Shown: one piece after another, positions 1-7,651 of the stretch
Layout: every line of letters starts with the position of its first letter
Numbering within the stretch: position 1 is the stretch's first letter
From: CAZPLZ01 sp964587525
GTDB taxonomy: Bacteria > Oederibacteriota > CAKKQC01
NCBI GenBank assembly: GCA_964587525.1
Contig: CAZPLZ010000076.1
Span: 1 to 15,157, forward strand
Direction: 5' to 3'
DNA length: 15,157 bases
Translations under genes and position numbers: made by a program
The notes under the pieces: generated by a model
Told to the model about the DNA's origin: nothing
Seen by the model: only the letters and a program-made list of their open reading frames with translations
The model's database searches: none

Positions 1-478
1 CTACGATGGCATTTTCTGAATCCTTGATGGGCATAAGACGCGATGAGTACCACAACTTTCCCATGGGTGAATACCCCGACTCCCCGGGAGCAAACTCCCC
101 CGGAAGGCCCCAGACCCAGTCGTACTCCACAACTTCGCCCCTTAAGGCCCTGCCGACTGCGTCCTCGTGAATCTTCCCTCGCTGTTCGCCGATGGCTTCA
201 CAGGGCGTCTTTCCAACGTGCCATTGACGTTGCCTGTCCCTTTGCGGTGTGGTCGGGTCGAACCACTCGACTTGCCGTCTCGAAGTGTCATAGACGATGA
301 TCCGGTCGAATGTCGCTTCAACTAGGGCCCGGAATTTCTCCTCAGCTAGCGAACGTACGGATTCTCGTACTGCGGTAGGACGCTTGTATCCCACATTCCA
401 GCGCCACCGTGCCAGAAGCGCTCCAATTCCCAGGCCGGCACCCAGTGAACAAACGGCAACGAGGGTTGCGGTCAACAC
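1..478 (-). CDS. PAS-domain membrane sensor protein, N-terminal part (runs off left edge)
   Basis: This gene is visible only by reading the minus strand out to the window edge, because its 3' end lies outside. It opens with GTG at 478, preceded by a good ribosome-binding site (GAGGTGAG, about 6 bases away) and an in-frame TGA further upstream. The first 20 or so residues form a hydrophobic segment ending in LLARWRW, a likely membrane anchor. About residue 45 a PAS domain begins with EEKFRALVEATFDRIIVYD and ends near the edge with a strand (WYSSRLMPIKDSENAIV) of the kind that closes PAS folds. PAS domains sense small ligands, redox state or light, and usually sit in front of a histidine kinase, GGDEF or guanylate cyclase output domain. 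The output domain here is not visible, so 'histidine kinase' is only the commonest possibility. It is not clearly linked to the gene upstream (phytanoyl-CoA dioxygenase family), from which 279 bases separate it. Confidence 0.75.
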   Translation of the reverse strand, partial: MLTATLVAVCSLGAGLGIGALLARWRWNVGYKRPTAVRESVRSLAEEKFRALVEATFDRIIVYDTSRRQVEWFDPTTPQRDRQRQWHVGKTPCEAIGEQRGKIHEDAVGRALRGEVVEYDWVWGLPGEFAPGESGYSPMGKLWYSSRLMPIKDSENAIV

Positions 479-541
479 AACAGTCTCACCTCTACCCCGG
501 TATCACAGCTCTCCAGCCCCCGCACGCCCTTGCATTGTTAC

Positions 542-568
542 ATTCTACACCCTCTTCATAAATTGCAA
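542..568 (-). promoter_or_regulatory. Possible sigma-70-like promoter for the PAS sensor gene
   Basis: On the minus strand TTGCAA (563-568) and TAGAAT (542-547) resemble -35 and -10 boxes, about 60 bases upstream of the GTG start at 478. The spacer is only 15 bases, shorter than the usual 17, so this is a weak call. The surrounding 479-757 stretch is non-coding and more AT-rich than its neighbours. It also holds a 6-bp inverted repeat (ATCTTG 649-654, CAAGAT 669-674) just downstream of the dioxygenase gene, too weak to call a terminator. Confidence 0.22.
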
Positions 569-757
569 CTCGTGTATCACGAGGGGACTGGCAAGGGTCG
601 CTCGCACCCAATGAAAAACGAGGGAATGCATAACACCCAACCTACCAAATCTTGTTGTTGAGACTTCGCAAGATCAAACACCTGCTCTGAACCCTAAGAT
701 TATCGTTTGTCCCAACGCATGGCCAACATTTCAGGGAATGCACCCCAGCGATTCGGA

Positions 758-1516
758 CTAAGGCTTGAGCTTGTTGGTGCCGCATACCATGAAGGCAGCC
801 TTGGCCCAGGTGTGGCTGGTGTCCAGCACGGAGGCATCCCGGTAAGTGCTGATGAACGCCCAGCGGTCTTGGCCGGAGGCGTTGGGAAATGAAGCGTGCA
901 GGGTAAGGTCATGAAAGAACACGGCAGTGCCCGCCCGGGCTGGAACGACCACTGCCTTGGACTCGTCGATTTGATCAGGCCGCACGCGGTGGTCAAAACC
1001 CTTGCCATCGGCCGCGCTGCCGTCGTGGGTGACGATGTTCCGGTGACTGCCCGGTATCACTTTCAGACAGCCGTTCTCTAGCGTTGCGTCATCCAGCGCG
1101 ATCCAGACCGAGGTCTTGTGCGCGCCATGCCAATAATGCCAGTCCTGGTGCCAGGGCGAGCCGAAATCCATCCCGGCTGCTTTGAAAACCACCTTGTCGC
1201 TCAGAAACTCCACGTCTGGGCCAATCACCTGCTCCAGCACCCTCACCATCCGGGGATCCGCGTTCGCCCGTTGGAACACCTTGCTGCGGGCTGACAGCCC
1301 GACCCACACGCCGTGTGACCGGCCAGCGTCGCCGCCTTCGGCGCGCACCTCCTCCAGCACCCGGAGGATTTCTTTCTTGAATCCCGCAGCCTCCTCCACG
1401 CTGAACAGCCGCTCGACCACCACAAACCCATCCCGTGCGTAAGCCTCCCCCTCTCCCTTTCCCTCTCCCCCAAGGGGGGAGAGGGGAGGGTGAGGGGGCC
1501 GAGTCCGCGAGGTCAT
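758..1516 (-). CDS. Phytanoyl-CoA dioxygenase (PhyH) family Fe(II)/2-oxoglutarate-dependent oxygenase
   Basis: A 252-residue protein of the PhyH family, non-haem iron oxygenases that hydroxylate or oxidatively demethylate small molecules using 2-oxoglutarate and O2. The iron triad is intact, counting from ATG 1516: H123 and D125 (WHQDW) and distal H207 (LTLHAS). R218 is placed to bind 2-oxoglutarate. The conserved E-N-G-C-L-K-V-I-P-G-S-H strand lies between them. No signal peptide or TM is seen, so it is cytoplasmic. ATG 1516 is preferred (AAGGTG 9 bases upstream); GTG 1528 is in frame. Residues 7-24 (Pro/Gly/Glu-rich) are encoded by a palindromic repeat and are not family sequence; homology starts at about EAYARDGFVVV. 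It lies 20 bases behind the GH50-like gene (8 if GTG 1528 is used), so the two probably share a transcript. The substrate is unknown; a modified sugar or an unrelated metabolite is possible. Confidence 0.85.
   Translation of the reverse strand: MTSRTRPPHPPLSPLGGEGKGEGEAYARDGFVVVERLFSVEEAAGFKKEILRVLEEVRAEGGDAGRSHGVWVGLSARSKVFQRANADPRMVRVLEQVIGPDVEFLSDKVVFKAAGMDFGSPWHQDWHYWHGAHKTSVWIALDDATLENGCLKVIPGSHRNIVTHDGSAADGKGFDHRVRPDQIDESKAVVVPARAGTAVFFHDLTLHASFPNASGQDRWAFISTYRDASVLDTSHTWAKAAFMVCGTNKLKP
1446..1498. repeat. GC-rich near-perfect palindrome (REP/MITE-like), inside the dioxygenase gene
   Basis: A C/T-rich arm (CCCTCTCCCCC) is followed after AA by its complement (GGGGGAGAGGG). Pairing continues outward with few mismatches to make a hairpin of about 25 bp per arm. 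Sequences of this type, translating as PLSPLGGEGKGEG-like peptides, are common dispersed elements in many bacterial genomes (general knowledge). Here it reads through in frame at the N-terminus of the PhyH-family gene, so it looks like an insertion that the gene tolerated. No other copy was noticed in the window. Confidence 0.75.
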
Positions 1517-1536
1517 GGCCGGTGACACCTTGACTT

Positions 1537-3645
1537 CTACTTCGCCTTGAGCCGGTAGGCGTAGAGGTTGTAACCCACTTTCCGGCTGGCGGCCACGGTT
1601 TCCGGGTAAGGAGTGTCCACGATATCCAGGAAACCGATCTGGTAGTTCTCCCCGTCCAGCTCCCGGCCGGTGGTGGCCTCATCCATGTACTTAAACCAGT
1701 GGCATCCCACGAACTGGGGATGGCGCAAGACGCCACGGACGTATTCTCGGTACATCCGTGCGCGCTCCTTTTGGTCTTTGACCAGGACCAGCCCCGGGTG
1801 GAACTGACCCCGGTCCAAAGCACCAAAATGAAACTCGCCGATGATCAGCGGGGTGTCAGCCCCGCCGGGAAACTTGAAATGCTCCATCGACCGCCAGTAG
1901 AGGTTGTAGCTGACCACGTCGCAGTATTTCATCGCGATCTTGGCCACCTGATCGTTCACCCACGCGAACCGGCATCCCAAGTACAGGTTTTTTGGAGCCA
2001 CTTCTTTCACCGCGTCCCGGCAGACTTGGAAGTATCGCTCCGCTGTTTTCGCGTTGAAGGCCAGCAGATCCTCCCGGGCTGCTTTCTTATCCGGCGCCTC
2101 GCGGTGGTTGAGCAGTGCATCCCACGATTGGTGCTTGGTACCCCAGGTCTTGTTGAGCTTACGAATCGTCTTGTACTTGGCCTTTAAATCTTTGATAAAG
2201 ACCTGCTTGGCCTTCTGATCGGGAGGTGATGTTAAGGCGGCGACCGCCAATGACAGCTCGTCCCCCCAGGAGATCTCGTTGTCCACGAAGTATCCGATAC
2301 ACCACGGATCGCCTGCGGACTTGTCCACCTCTTTTTGCATGCGCGTGCGCAACTGCTGCTCGAAGTCGAGATCAAAGACATCCCGGAACTGCTGCCAGTA
2401 CCCTTCGCTGCCTTGAAGGATCGGGCCACCAAAGTGCACGGCCACGACATACGGCGTTTTGCTCTTAAGATAAATATTTCCATCGGACCAGTTGGCGATC
2501 GTGTTCATCCCCCAGCTCCGCAGCCGGCGATGTGAGGTCTCGGAAAATTTCTCCTTCCAGTTATCGCCGTACTTCCGCTTGACGTTCGCTCCTGAAAAGT
2601 TGAAACATTGCGGTCTCTTGCCTTGGTAATGGCCATGGACGACGTGCCCTGCCTGGTAATGAAACCCTTTGAAGTTTGGATCATCCCTCCCCGGGAGGTT
2701 CTGGAACCAGTTCTCCCGTTCATCCACCGGAGTGCCGTCCCAGGCGCCGACGCAGTCAATCCCGTGGGAGAAGAAGAGCTTCCCCTCCGGGTCCACCAGC
2801 CACCACTTCCCCTCGTGTCTCGCGGGGTAAAAATACCCCGTGGCCGGAAGCCGAGGGCCTTTCCGCCAGCCGCCATACTTGTTCCAGCCCTTGGGGCCAG
2901 CGTGGCGGGCAAGATCCCTAGCCTCTCTTTTTCTGTGGCGAGCGAGGTCAGCCGCCTTGTGCGTCTTGCCCGGCCAGTCCTTGTGAATGTATTGCCCATA
3001 GGTATCGATGAACGGGAAGAAATCATCCTTGAGGGCGGGCGCGGTGTAAGTTCCATAGGCGTGGATGTTATCGATCTCGAACCGGTGGTCTTCCTTGGGC
3101 TTGGGAACAAAGATGAGCATCTGAGTGACATTGGCAGGGTCAATAGACTGCCAACCCTCCATGGCACCCCCTGGATACCCCCGCATCCCGAAGAGTCCCA
3201 TCTCCTCCGATACCCGCCGGACGAGCCGGATCGCCAATGTTTTCTTTTCACCGGGCTGGAAATCGAAGATTTTTTGGACGCAGTTCCTGTTGCCATCGGC
3301 GCCGGGATTATCGATCCGGACCCCCACTTGAACCACGTTGGTGCCGGCATTCTTGACGTCCAAACCGATGCTTTCGTAGCGGGAAAGGTCCCAGTGGTCC
3401 GCGGGAGGTTTGAGGGTGATGCCAGGCCAGTCCTCGTGATGAAAGGTCTCCATGCGCAGCGCAGACCCGGACGGCCGCTTGGCTTTCGACACCTTAACAT
3501 CCCGCGCTTCGACCTTGTTGAAGTCGAACCCGTGATCAAAGTTGAACAATATCTCTTCTCCGTGAGCCGGATTCATCAGCGACAACACGCCAACGAGGAG
3601 CCACACCGGCTGCAAAGTCCGGCGTCTCCCTTGGCCCTGTACCAT
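1537..3645 (-). CDS. Secreted GH50-like (beta-agarase-type) glycoside hydrolase
   Basis: A 702-residue clan GH-A glycoside hydrolase. The start ATG 3645 is fixed by a near-ideal ribosome-binding site, AAAGGAGGTG, 5 bases upstream; the frame stays open further upstream but that part is not gene-like. Residues 1-29 form a signal peptide (arginines, hydrophobic core, likely cleavage after AHG), so the enzyme is exported. Residues 30-200 look like a beta-sandwich carbohydrate-binding region. From about 265 a TIM barrel follows, with GKWWLVDPEGKLFFSHGIDC typical of GH50 agarases. The expected catalytic pair is present: acid/base E457 in FVDNEISWG and nucleophile E604 in LIIGEFHFGALDRG. Length matches GH50 enzymes, which release oligosaccharides (often neoagarobiose) from agar-type galactans. 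It lies divergent to a sulfatase, suggesting a sulfated galactan-like substrate. Family assignment is by recalled motifs; GH42-type or an unassigned GH-A family is the alternative. Confidence 0.82.
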   Translation of the reverse strand: MVQGQGRRRTLQPVWLLVGVLSLMNPAHGEEILFNFDHGFDFNKVEARDVKVSKAKRPSGSALRMETFHHEDWPGITLKPPADHWDLSRYESIGLDVKNAGTNVVQVGVRIDNPGADGNRNCVQKIFDFQPGEKKTLAIRLVRRVSEEMGLFGMRGYPGGAMEGWQSIDPANVTQMLIFVPKPKEDHRFEIDNIHAYGTYTAPALKDDFFPFIDTYGQYIHKDWPGKTHKAADLARHRKREARDLARHAGPKGWNKYGGWRKGPRLPATGYFYPARHEGKWWLVDPEGKLFFSHGIDCVGAWDGTPVDERENWFQNLPGRDDPNFKGFHYQAGHVVHGHYQGKRPQCFNFSGANVKRKYGDNWKEKFSETSHRRLRSWGMNTIANWSDGNIYLKSKTPYVVAVHFGGPILQGSEGYWQQFRDVFDLDFEQQLRTRMQKEVDKSAGDPWCIGYFVDNEISWGDELSLAVAALTSPPDQKAKQVFIKDLKAKYKTIRKLNKTWGTKHQSWDALLNHREAPDKKAAREDLLAFNAKTAERYFQVCRDAVKEVAPKNLYLGCRFAWVNDQVAKIAMKYCDVVSYNLYWRSMEHFKFPGGADTPLIIGEFHFGALDRGQFHPGLVLVKDQKERARMYREYVRGVLRHPQFVGCHWFKYMDEATTGRELDGENYQIGFLDIVDTPYPETVAASRKVGYNLYAYRLKAK

Positions 3646-3748
3646 TGGTCCACCTCCTTTCCGTGAGGCCGGCTTGGCCACATGCGGCGTTTCATCATAC
3701 CCCACCCAACTTCCCCCAGGAGTCCGGCATCCCGTACACTGTTCAATA
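3646..3748. promoter_or_regulatory. Divergent promoter region of hydrolase and sulfatase, with an imperfect palindrome
   Basis: These 103 bases separate the divergent hydrolase and sulfatase starts and must carry both promoters. Inside, TGAGGCC (3664-3670) and GGCCACA (3676-3682) form an imperfect inverted repeat around a 5-base centre, a possible operator for a sugar-responsive repressor. On the plus strand TACACT ends about 8 bases before the sulfatase ATG and could be a -10 box giving a very short or absent leader, which would fit the lack of a ribosome-binding site there. No convincing -35 box was found. The presence of promoters follows from layout; the specific sites are guesses. Confidence 0.4.
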
Positions 3749-5233
3749 ATGAACCGCCGGCCACACCTCGTGTTCTTCAACCCCGACCAGTGGCGAGGCG
3801 ACACCCTGGGCCACATGGGGAACCGCGCCGCGGTCACCCCCAACCTGGACCGGTGGGTCGCCTCCGACGCGGTCTCCTTCCGGCACGCCTTCTGCCAGAA
3901 TCCGGTCTCCACGCCGAGCCGCTGCTCGTTCATGACCGGATGGTACCCGCACGTCTCTGGACACCGCACCATGTACCACATGCTGCGCGCGCATGAGCCC
4001 TGTCTGCTCAAGACCCTGAAAGATTCTGGCTACTTCGTGTGGTGGGGCGGCAAGAATGACCTCGTGCCAGGGCAGCACGGGTATGACGCCTACTGCCACG
4101 TGAAGCACAAGGCCAACACGCCACGCCCGCCGTACACCCTGCGCCCCAATCTGCACTCCTACAATGACTGGCGGGGCAAACCGGACAGCGACACGTACTA
4201 CTCGTTTTTTCATGGGAGGCTGGACAAGGGCGGGGAGGACATCTATTACGACGGCGATTGGGCGAATGTGTTGGGCGCGGTTGATTTCATCAAACAAGCG
4301 CCTAAGGACCAACCTTTCTGCCTCTACATTCCGTTGGGCTATCCCCATCCCCCCTATGCCGTGGAGGAGCCGTGGTTCAGCATGATTGACCGGGCCAAGC
4401 TGCCGCCGCGCATCCCCGCGCCGAAAGACTGGACCGGCAAGCCCAGCCTCAACAAGGGCATCTACGAAGGTCAGAATCTCAAGGGTTGGACGGAGGACCG
4501 GTGGACCGAGCTGCGCGCCACGTACTACGGCATGTGCGCTCGGGTGGACCATCAGTTCGGGCTTGTCCTGACCGCGCTGCGCGACGCCGGACTCTATGAT
4601 GACACCGCCGTGTTCTTTTTCTCAGACCACGGTGACTTCACCGGAGACTACGGGCTGGTCGAGAAGACTCAGAACACCTTCGAGGACTGTCTGACGCGGG
4701 TGCCCTTCCTCATCAAGCCGCCGCGGCAGGTTCCGGTGAAGCCGCGGATCAGTGAAGCGTTGGTAGAGCTCGTAGATTTCCCGGCCACCGTGGAAGCGCT
4801 GGCTGACATCACGCCGCCGCACACGCACTTCGGCCGGTCGCTGCTGCCGGTGCTGGCCGGCGAGACCGACGAGCACCGCGACGCGGTGTTTTGCGAGGGT
4901 GGCCGCCTGCACGAGGAGGAGCACTGCATGGAGAAGGCCAGCACCTCATTTCAGGAACCAGGCGGGCTCTACTGGCCGCGTATGGCCATGCAGTACAGCG
5001 AGGGCCCCGAGCACACCAAGGCGGTCATGTGCCGCACCAAGGACATGAAATACGTGCAGCGGCTTTACGAGTCAGACGAGCTGTACGACCTGCGTCAGGA
5101 TCCCGGGGAGACGCGGAACTGGATCCAAGAGCCCGCGATGGTCAAGAAGCTAGCCGCGCTCAAGGAGCGACTTCTGAAGTTCTACCAGGAAACCACAGAC
5201 GTCGTCCCGCACGACTTGGATCGCAGGGGTTAA
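3749..5233 (+). CDS. Sulfatase (arylsulfatase/alkaline-phosphatase superfamily), serine-type active site
   Basis: A 494-residue type I sulfatase that would remove sulfate esters, probably from sugars. It starts at ATG 3749, where homology begins directly (RPHLVFFNPDQWRGD); upstream in-frame codons look non-coding. The formylglycine motif is S54-T-P-S-R (NPVSTPSRCSFMTG), so the residue to be oxidised is Ser rather than the commoner Cys. Ser-type sulfatases are matured by the radical-SAM enzyme anSME. Metal ligands include D13 and D293-H294 (FSDHGDFTGD). The C-terminus has the usual ELYDLRQDPGETRNW signature. No signal peptide is visible, so it probably acts in the cytoplasm on imported sulfated oligosaccharides, unlike the exported hydrolase encoded divergently. 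No maturase gene lies in the window. The exact substrate and S1 subfamily cannot be told from sequence alone. There is no clear ribosome-binding site. Confidence 0.9.
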   Translation: MNRRPHLVFFNPDQWRGDTLGHMGNRAAVTPNLDRWVASDAVSFRHAFCQNPVSTPSRCSFMTGWYPHVSGHRTMYHMLRAHEPCLLKTLKDSGYFVWWGGKNDLVPGQHGYDAYCHVKHKANTPRPPYTLRPNLHSYNDWRGKPDSDTYYSFFHGRLDKGGEDIYYDGDWANVLGAVDFIKQAPKDQPFCLYIPLGYPHPPYAVEEPWFSMIDRAKLPPRIPAPKDWTGKPSLNKGIYEGQNLKGWTEDRWTELRATYYGMCARVDHQFGLVLTALRDAGLYDDTAVFFFSDHGDFTGDYGLVEKTQNTFEDCLTRVPFLIKPPRQVPVKPRISEALVELVDFPATVEALADITPPHTHFGRSLLPVLAGETDEHRDAVFCEGGRLHEEEHCMEKASTSFQEPGGLYWPRMAMQYSEGPEHTKAVMCRTKDMKYVQRLYESDELYDLRQDPGETRNWIQEPAMVKKLAALKERLLKFYQETTDVVPHDLDRRG

Positions 5234-5235
5234 CT

Positions 5236-5421
5236 ATGAACCGTGATGATCTAAGGCGAAAACTGGCCCGCCTTCCCTTTGCCACAAAGATCAGACTCGC
5301 TTTCAGGATGATGGAAGCCGCCCGCTCCTTGCGAAGCCCTCGTATCAAAAGTCAACGTCCTTCACTCCGTGGGTTCGCAAGCTCAGTCCGGCCCTTGTCA
5401 CGCCCTTTGTCCATCAAGTAA
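5236..5421 (+). CDS. Small basic protein, 61 residues, function unknown
   Basis: ATG 5236 comes 2 bases after the sulfatase stop codon and has AGGGG about 6 bases upstream, so it is probably co-translated with the sulfatase. The first half (MNRDDLRRKLARLPFATKIR onward) looks like one amphipathic helix. It resembles short proteins or tails with the pattern 'LxKLxxLPFxxKIRLxxxMMEAA' that I recall from other bacterial genomes but cannot name. The second half is Arg/Ser/Pro-rich and low in complexity, and might be read-through of non-conserved sequence. No TM or signal peptide. It ends 11 bases from the convergent binding-protein gene. A remnant of a larger gene is the main alternative. Confidence 0.5.
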   Translation: MNRDDLRRKLARLPFATKIRLAFRMMEAARSLRSPRIKSQRPSLRGFASSVRPLSRPLSIK

Positions 5422-5432
5422 AAAACCAGCGA

Positions 5433-6803
5433 TCAGTCTTTGGTGTAGGGGCGACCTGTGACCTTCTCGTACTTCCGTTGCAGGTCCGGGCGGCGCTCCA
5501 GGTTGAGGCGGATCGTCTGGTTGACCTCGTTGGCGATCGCCCGCATGGCGGCTTCGGGGGTCATGAGCTGGTTTTCCACCTCGCCGACTTTTTCGTCGAG
5601 CCAACGGCCGATGATCTGAGCGTCCATAAAGGGACTTAAGTCCAGCGGCCTTGACCGCTTCATCGCGTCCACAAACGTCTGATGGAACGCGGGGTCCTTG
5701 ACCGCGGCGTTGACCAGGTCCCGTCCGGTCCGAGCATGCCGGGGATTGGGAGGCAGCGAGTCGCCGTCCTGCGCGATCAACTGGTTGTACTCCTGGCTGG
5801 CCAGGTATCGAAGGAATTTCAACGCCTCCCTCCACCTGGGGCTTTTCTTGTTGATCGCGGCTGCGCGGGATCCGCACACGCCGGATGACGGACGGCCCCC
5901 GACCCGCGGGAGCGGAGCCGCTCCCAGAAACCCCGCGATCTGGGGATAGTTGGGCACCTGCACGATAAACCACCGTCCGATGTACATCATTGCGGCCTTG
6001 CCGCTGGAAAACAGGTTCAAGCCGAAGCTCCCCCACCCGCCCTGGGACGAAACCATCGCGAGTTGCGCGACGGTGGGCACCACGCGATGGACGAACATGA
6101 GGTCGTGGTAAAGCTGCATGGCCGCAATGGCCTCCGGCGAATCCAGCGCCGATCGCAGCCCATCCGGGGAAAAGAGACGCGCACCATGCCCGATCAGGAG
6201 GTCCTGGACAAACCATAGCCCGTACCAGTTGGCCACGGCGAAATGCGCCTCCCCGCTCTTGGAGGGATTCTTGAAAAGCTGCTTGCCGGTCTCGATAAAA
6301 TCCTCATAGGTCCAGTCCGGTTTGGGATACGGAACGCTGTGGTCGTCGAAAATCCTCTTGTTGTAAATCACAGCGTTGGCCCATACATTGCAGGGGAACC
6401 GGTACTGTTTTCCCTCCACCAGGAGTGCAGGTTTGATAGCCCGATAGGTCTGATCCGGCCCGAAGCCCATCTCCGCCGCATACGGCGTGAGATCCAGGAG
6501 CACCCCTGCCTCGACGAGGGTCGCCATCGACGCTTCCCCGATGTCGATGATGTCCGGCCCGGTCCCGGTGGCGCACTGGACGATCAGCTTGGTCTGATCC
6601 CCTCCCAATCCGGGGTCCACGACCACCTTCAGGCCCGGATTCAGCCTGGCGAACCCCGCCGTCTGCATCTTCCGCGCCGGGTTGGGGTCCGTAGCCCACC
6701 GCAGGGGCACAAGCTCGCCGCGGCCCGGCCGATCCAGCGTCACCTCGGCGATCGCATAGAGCACCACGGCCAGAAACAGGAACGCGCCAAAAACCGGCCT
6801 CAC
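5433..6803 (-). CDS. Sugar ABC transporter substrate-binding protein (family 1)
   Basis: A 456-residue extracellular solute-binding protein of the MalE/UgpB type, which captures sugars outside the membrane and delivers them to the two permeases. Residues 4-22 form a hydrophobic signal or anchor without a lipobox cysteine, so the protein is either cleaved and periplasmic or tethered by the helix. Family features follow: GTGPDIIDIGEASMATLVEAG near 80-100, LLDLTPYA, and the hinge region VWANAVIYNKRIF with a W/Y-rich binding cleft. The GTG start at 6803 overlaps the permease-2 stop by 4 bases (GTGA), indicating translational coupling. The order is unusual: the binding protein is last, although it is normally needed in excess and usually encoded first. 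Its ligand is unknown; the neighbouring hydrolase and sulfatase suggest an oligosaccharide. Confidence 0.9.
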   Translation of the reverse strand: MRPVFGAFLFLAVVLYAIAEVTLDRPGRGELVPLRWATDPNPARKMQTAGFARLNPGLKVVVDPGLGGDQTKLIVQCATGTGPDIIDIGEASMATLVEAGVLLDLTPYAAEMGFGPDQTYRAIKPALLVEGKQYRFPCNVWANAVIYNKRIFDDHSVPYPKPDWTYEDFIETGKQLFKNPSKSGEAHFAVANWYGLWFVQDLLIGHGARLFSPDGLRSALDSPEAIAAMQLYHDLMFVHRVVPTVAQLAMVSSQGGWGSFGLNLFSSGKAAMMYIGRWFIVQVPNYPQIAGFLGAAPLPRVGGRPSSGVCGSRAAAINKKSPRWREALKFLRYLASQEYNQLIAQDGDSLPPNPRHARTGRDLVNAAVKDPAFHQTFVDAMKRSRPLDLSPFMDAQIIGRWLDEKVGEVENQLMTPEAAMRAIANEVNQTIRLNLERRPDLQRKYEKVTGRPYTKD

Positions 6804-7651
6804 CCCTTCACCCCGCCGAGCTGCAACCCCTTAACCAGGTGCTTTTGGAACATCACGAATACGATGATCAGCGGAACGACATTCATCACCGTGGCCGCCA
6901 TGATCAGCTCGGTCTGCCGCCCGTAGCTGGAATCCAGCGCCAGCATCCCCACCGACATAGGAAACAACTGCTCGTCATTCAGCATGATCAGCGGCCAGAA
7001 GAACGACTGATACGCCCCCAGGTAGGTGATGATCGCCAGGGCGATCAGCCCTGGACGGGCCAGCGGCATGATCACTTCCCAGAAGGTCTGCCAGTGGGTA
7101 GCCCCATCCATGGAGGCCGCCTCATCCAGCGATGGCGGGATGGAGAGCATGAACTGGCGCAACAGGAAGGTCCCGAATGCGGTGAAGGCCGCCGGGATGA
7201 TCAAGCCATGATACGTGTTGAGGAAGCCCAAGCCAACCATGATCTGGAAGTTCGGGATCATGGTCACCACGCCGGGGATCATCATCGTGGCCAGATAGAG
7301 TAGAAAGACCGTGTCTCGTCCCCGCCAACGCATGCGGGAAAAGGCGTAGGCCGCCATGGCGCTGGTCAGCACCTGAAGAAGCGTGACGCACAGCGCCACG
7401 AAGAGGCTGTTGAAATACCACCGGCCGAACTTGAGCTCCAGCTTCTTTCCCGTCACCGGATCAGGGATCCTGTCCAGCACGATCAGGTAGTTGCGCGTCG
7501 TGGGTTCCTCCGGGACGATTCGCGGCGCCTCCACTTCCTGCCGGGGCTTGAAGGACATACTCACCATCCAGACGAACGGGATGGACATGGTGAACCCGAT
7601 CAGACAGAGCGCCAGAAACCGCGCCGCAAGTTGAACGTGCTTGCGCTTCAT
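6800..7651 (-). CDS. Sugar ABC transporter permease 2 (MalG/UgpE type)
   Basis: A 283-residue inner-membrane permease of the carbohydrate uptake (CUT1) class, forming the channel with permease 1. It shows about six TM segments, beginning with a helix near residues 10-30 (LALCLIGFTMSIPFVWMVSM). The cytoplasmic EAA loop that docks the ATPase is clear (DEAASMDGATHWQTFWEVIM). Length is normal for the family. ATG 7651 is chosen because it overlaps the permease-1 stop (TGATG), a classic coupling arrangement, and because the helix pattern starts there; the open frame continues to 8365 but that extension is antisense-like and unrelated. The ATPase subunit is not encoded nearby. Such importers often borrow a shared MsmK/UgpC-type ATPase encoded elsewhere (family knowledge). 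Confidence 0.93.
   Translation of the reverse strand: MKRKHVQLAARFLALCLIGFTMSIPFVWMVSMSFKPRQEVEAPRIVPEEPTTRNYLIVLDRIPDPVTGKKLELKFGRWYFNSLFVALCVTLLQVLTSAMAAYAFSRMRWRGRDTVFLLYLATMMIPGVVTMIPNFQIMVGLGFLNTYHGLIIPAAFTAFGTFLLRQFMLSIPPSLDEAASMDGATHWQTFWEVIMPLARPGLIALAIITYLGAYQSFFWPLIMLNDEQLFPMSVGMLALDSSYGRQTELIMAATVMNVVPLIIVFVMFQKHLVKGLQLGGVKG

Noticed and set aside
250..275. tRNA T-loop-like GGTTCGACC on the minus strand
   Set aside because: No acceptor or anticodon stem can be built around it, and it lies inside the PAS coding region.
43..614. Two plus-strand open frames (43-300 and 297-614)
   Set aside because: They are Pro/Arg/Ser-rich with no domain. The minus strand over 1-478 encodes a clear PAS sensor, and the rest is intergenic.
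1446..1498. Palindrome as an intrinsic terminator between the hydrolase and dioxygenase genes
   Set aside because: It lies inside the downstream coding region, in frame, and no U-tract follows on the minus strand.
2608..3666. Long plus-strand frame of 352 codons
   Set aside because: It is exactly antisense to the GH50-like gene, which has a signal peptide, a strong ribosome-binding site and catalytic motifs.
3646..4011. 5' extension of the GH50-like frame up to 4011
   Set aside because: It would overlap the sulfatase gene, lacks a ribosome-binding site, and would bury the signal peptide internally.
3743..4552. Minus-strand frame antisense to the sulfatase
   Set aside because: Shadow frame; no recognisable domain, while the plus strand carries the sulfatase motifs.
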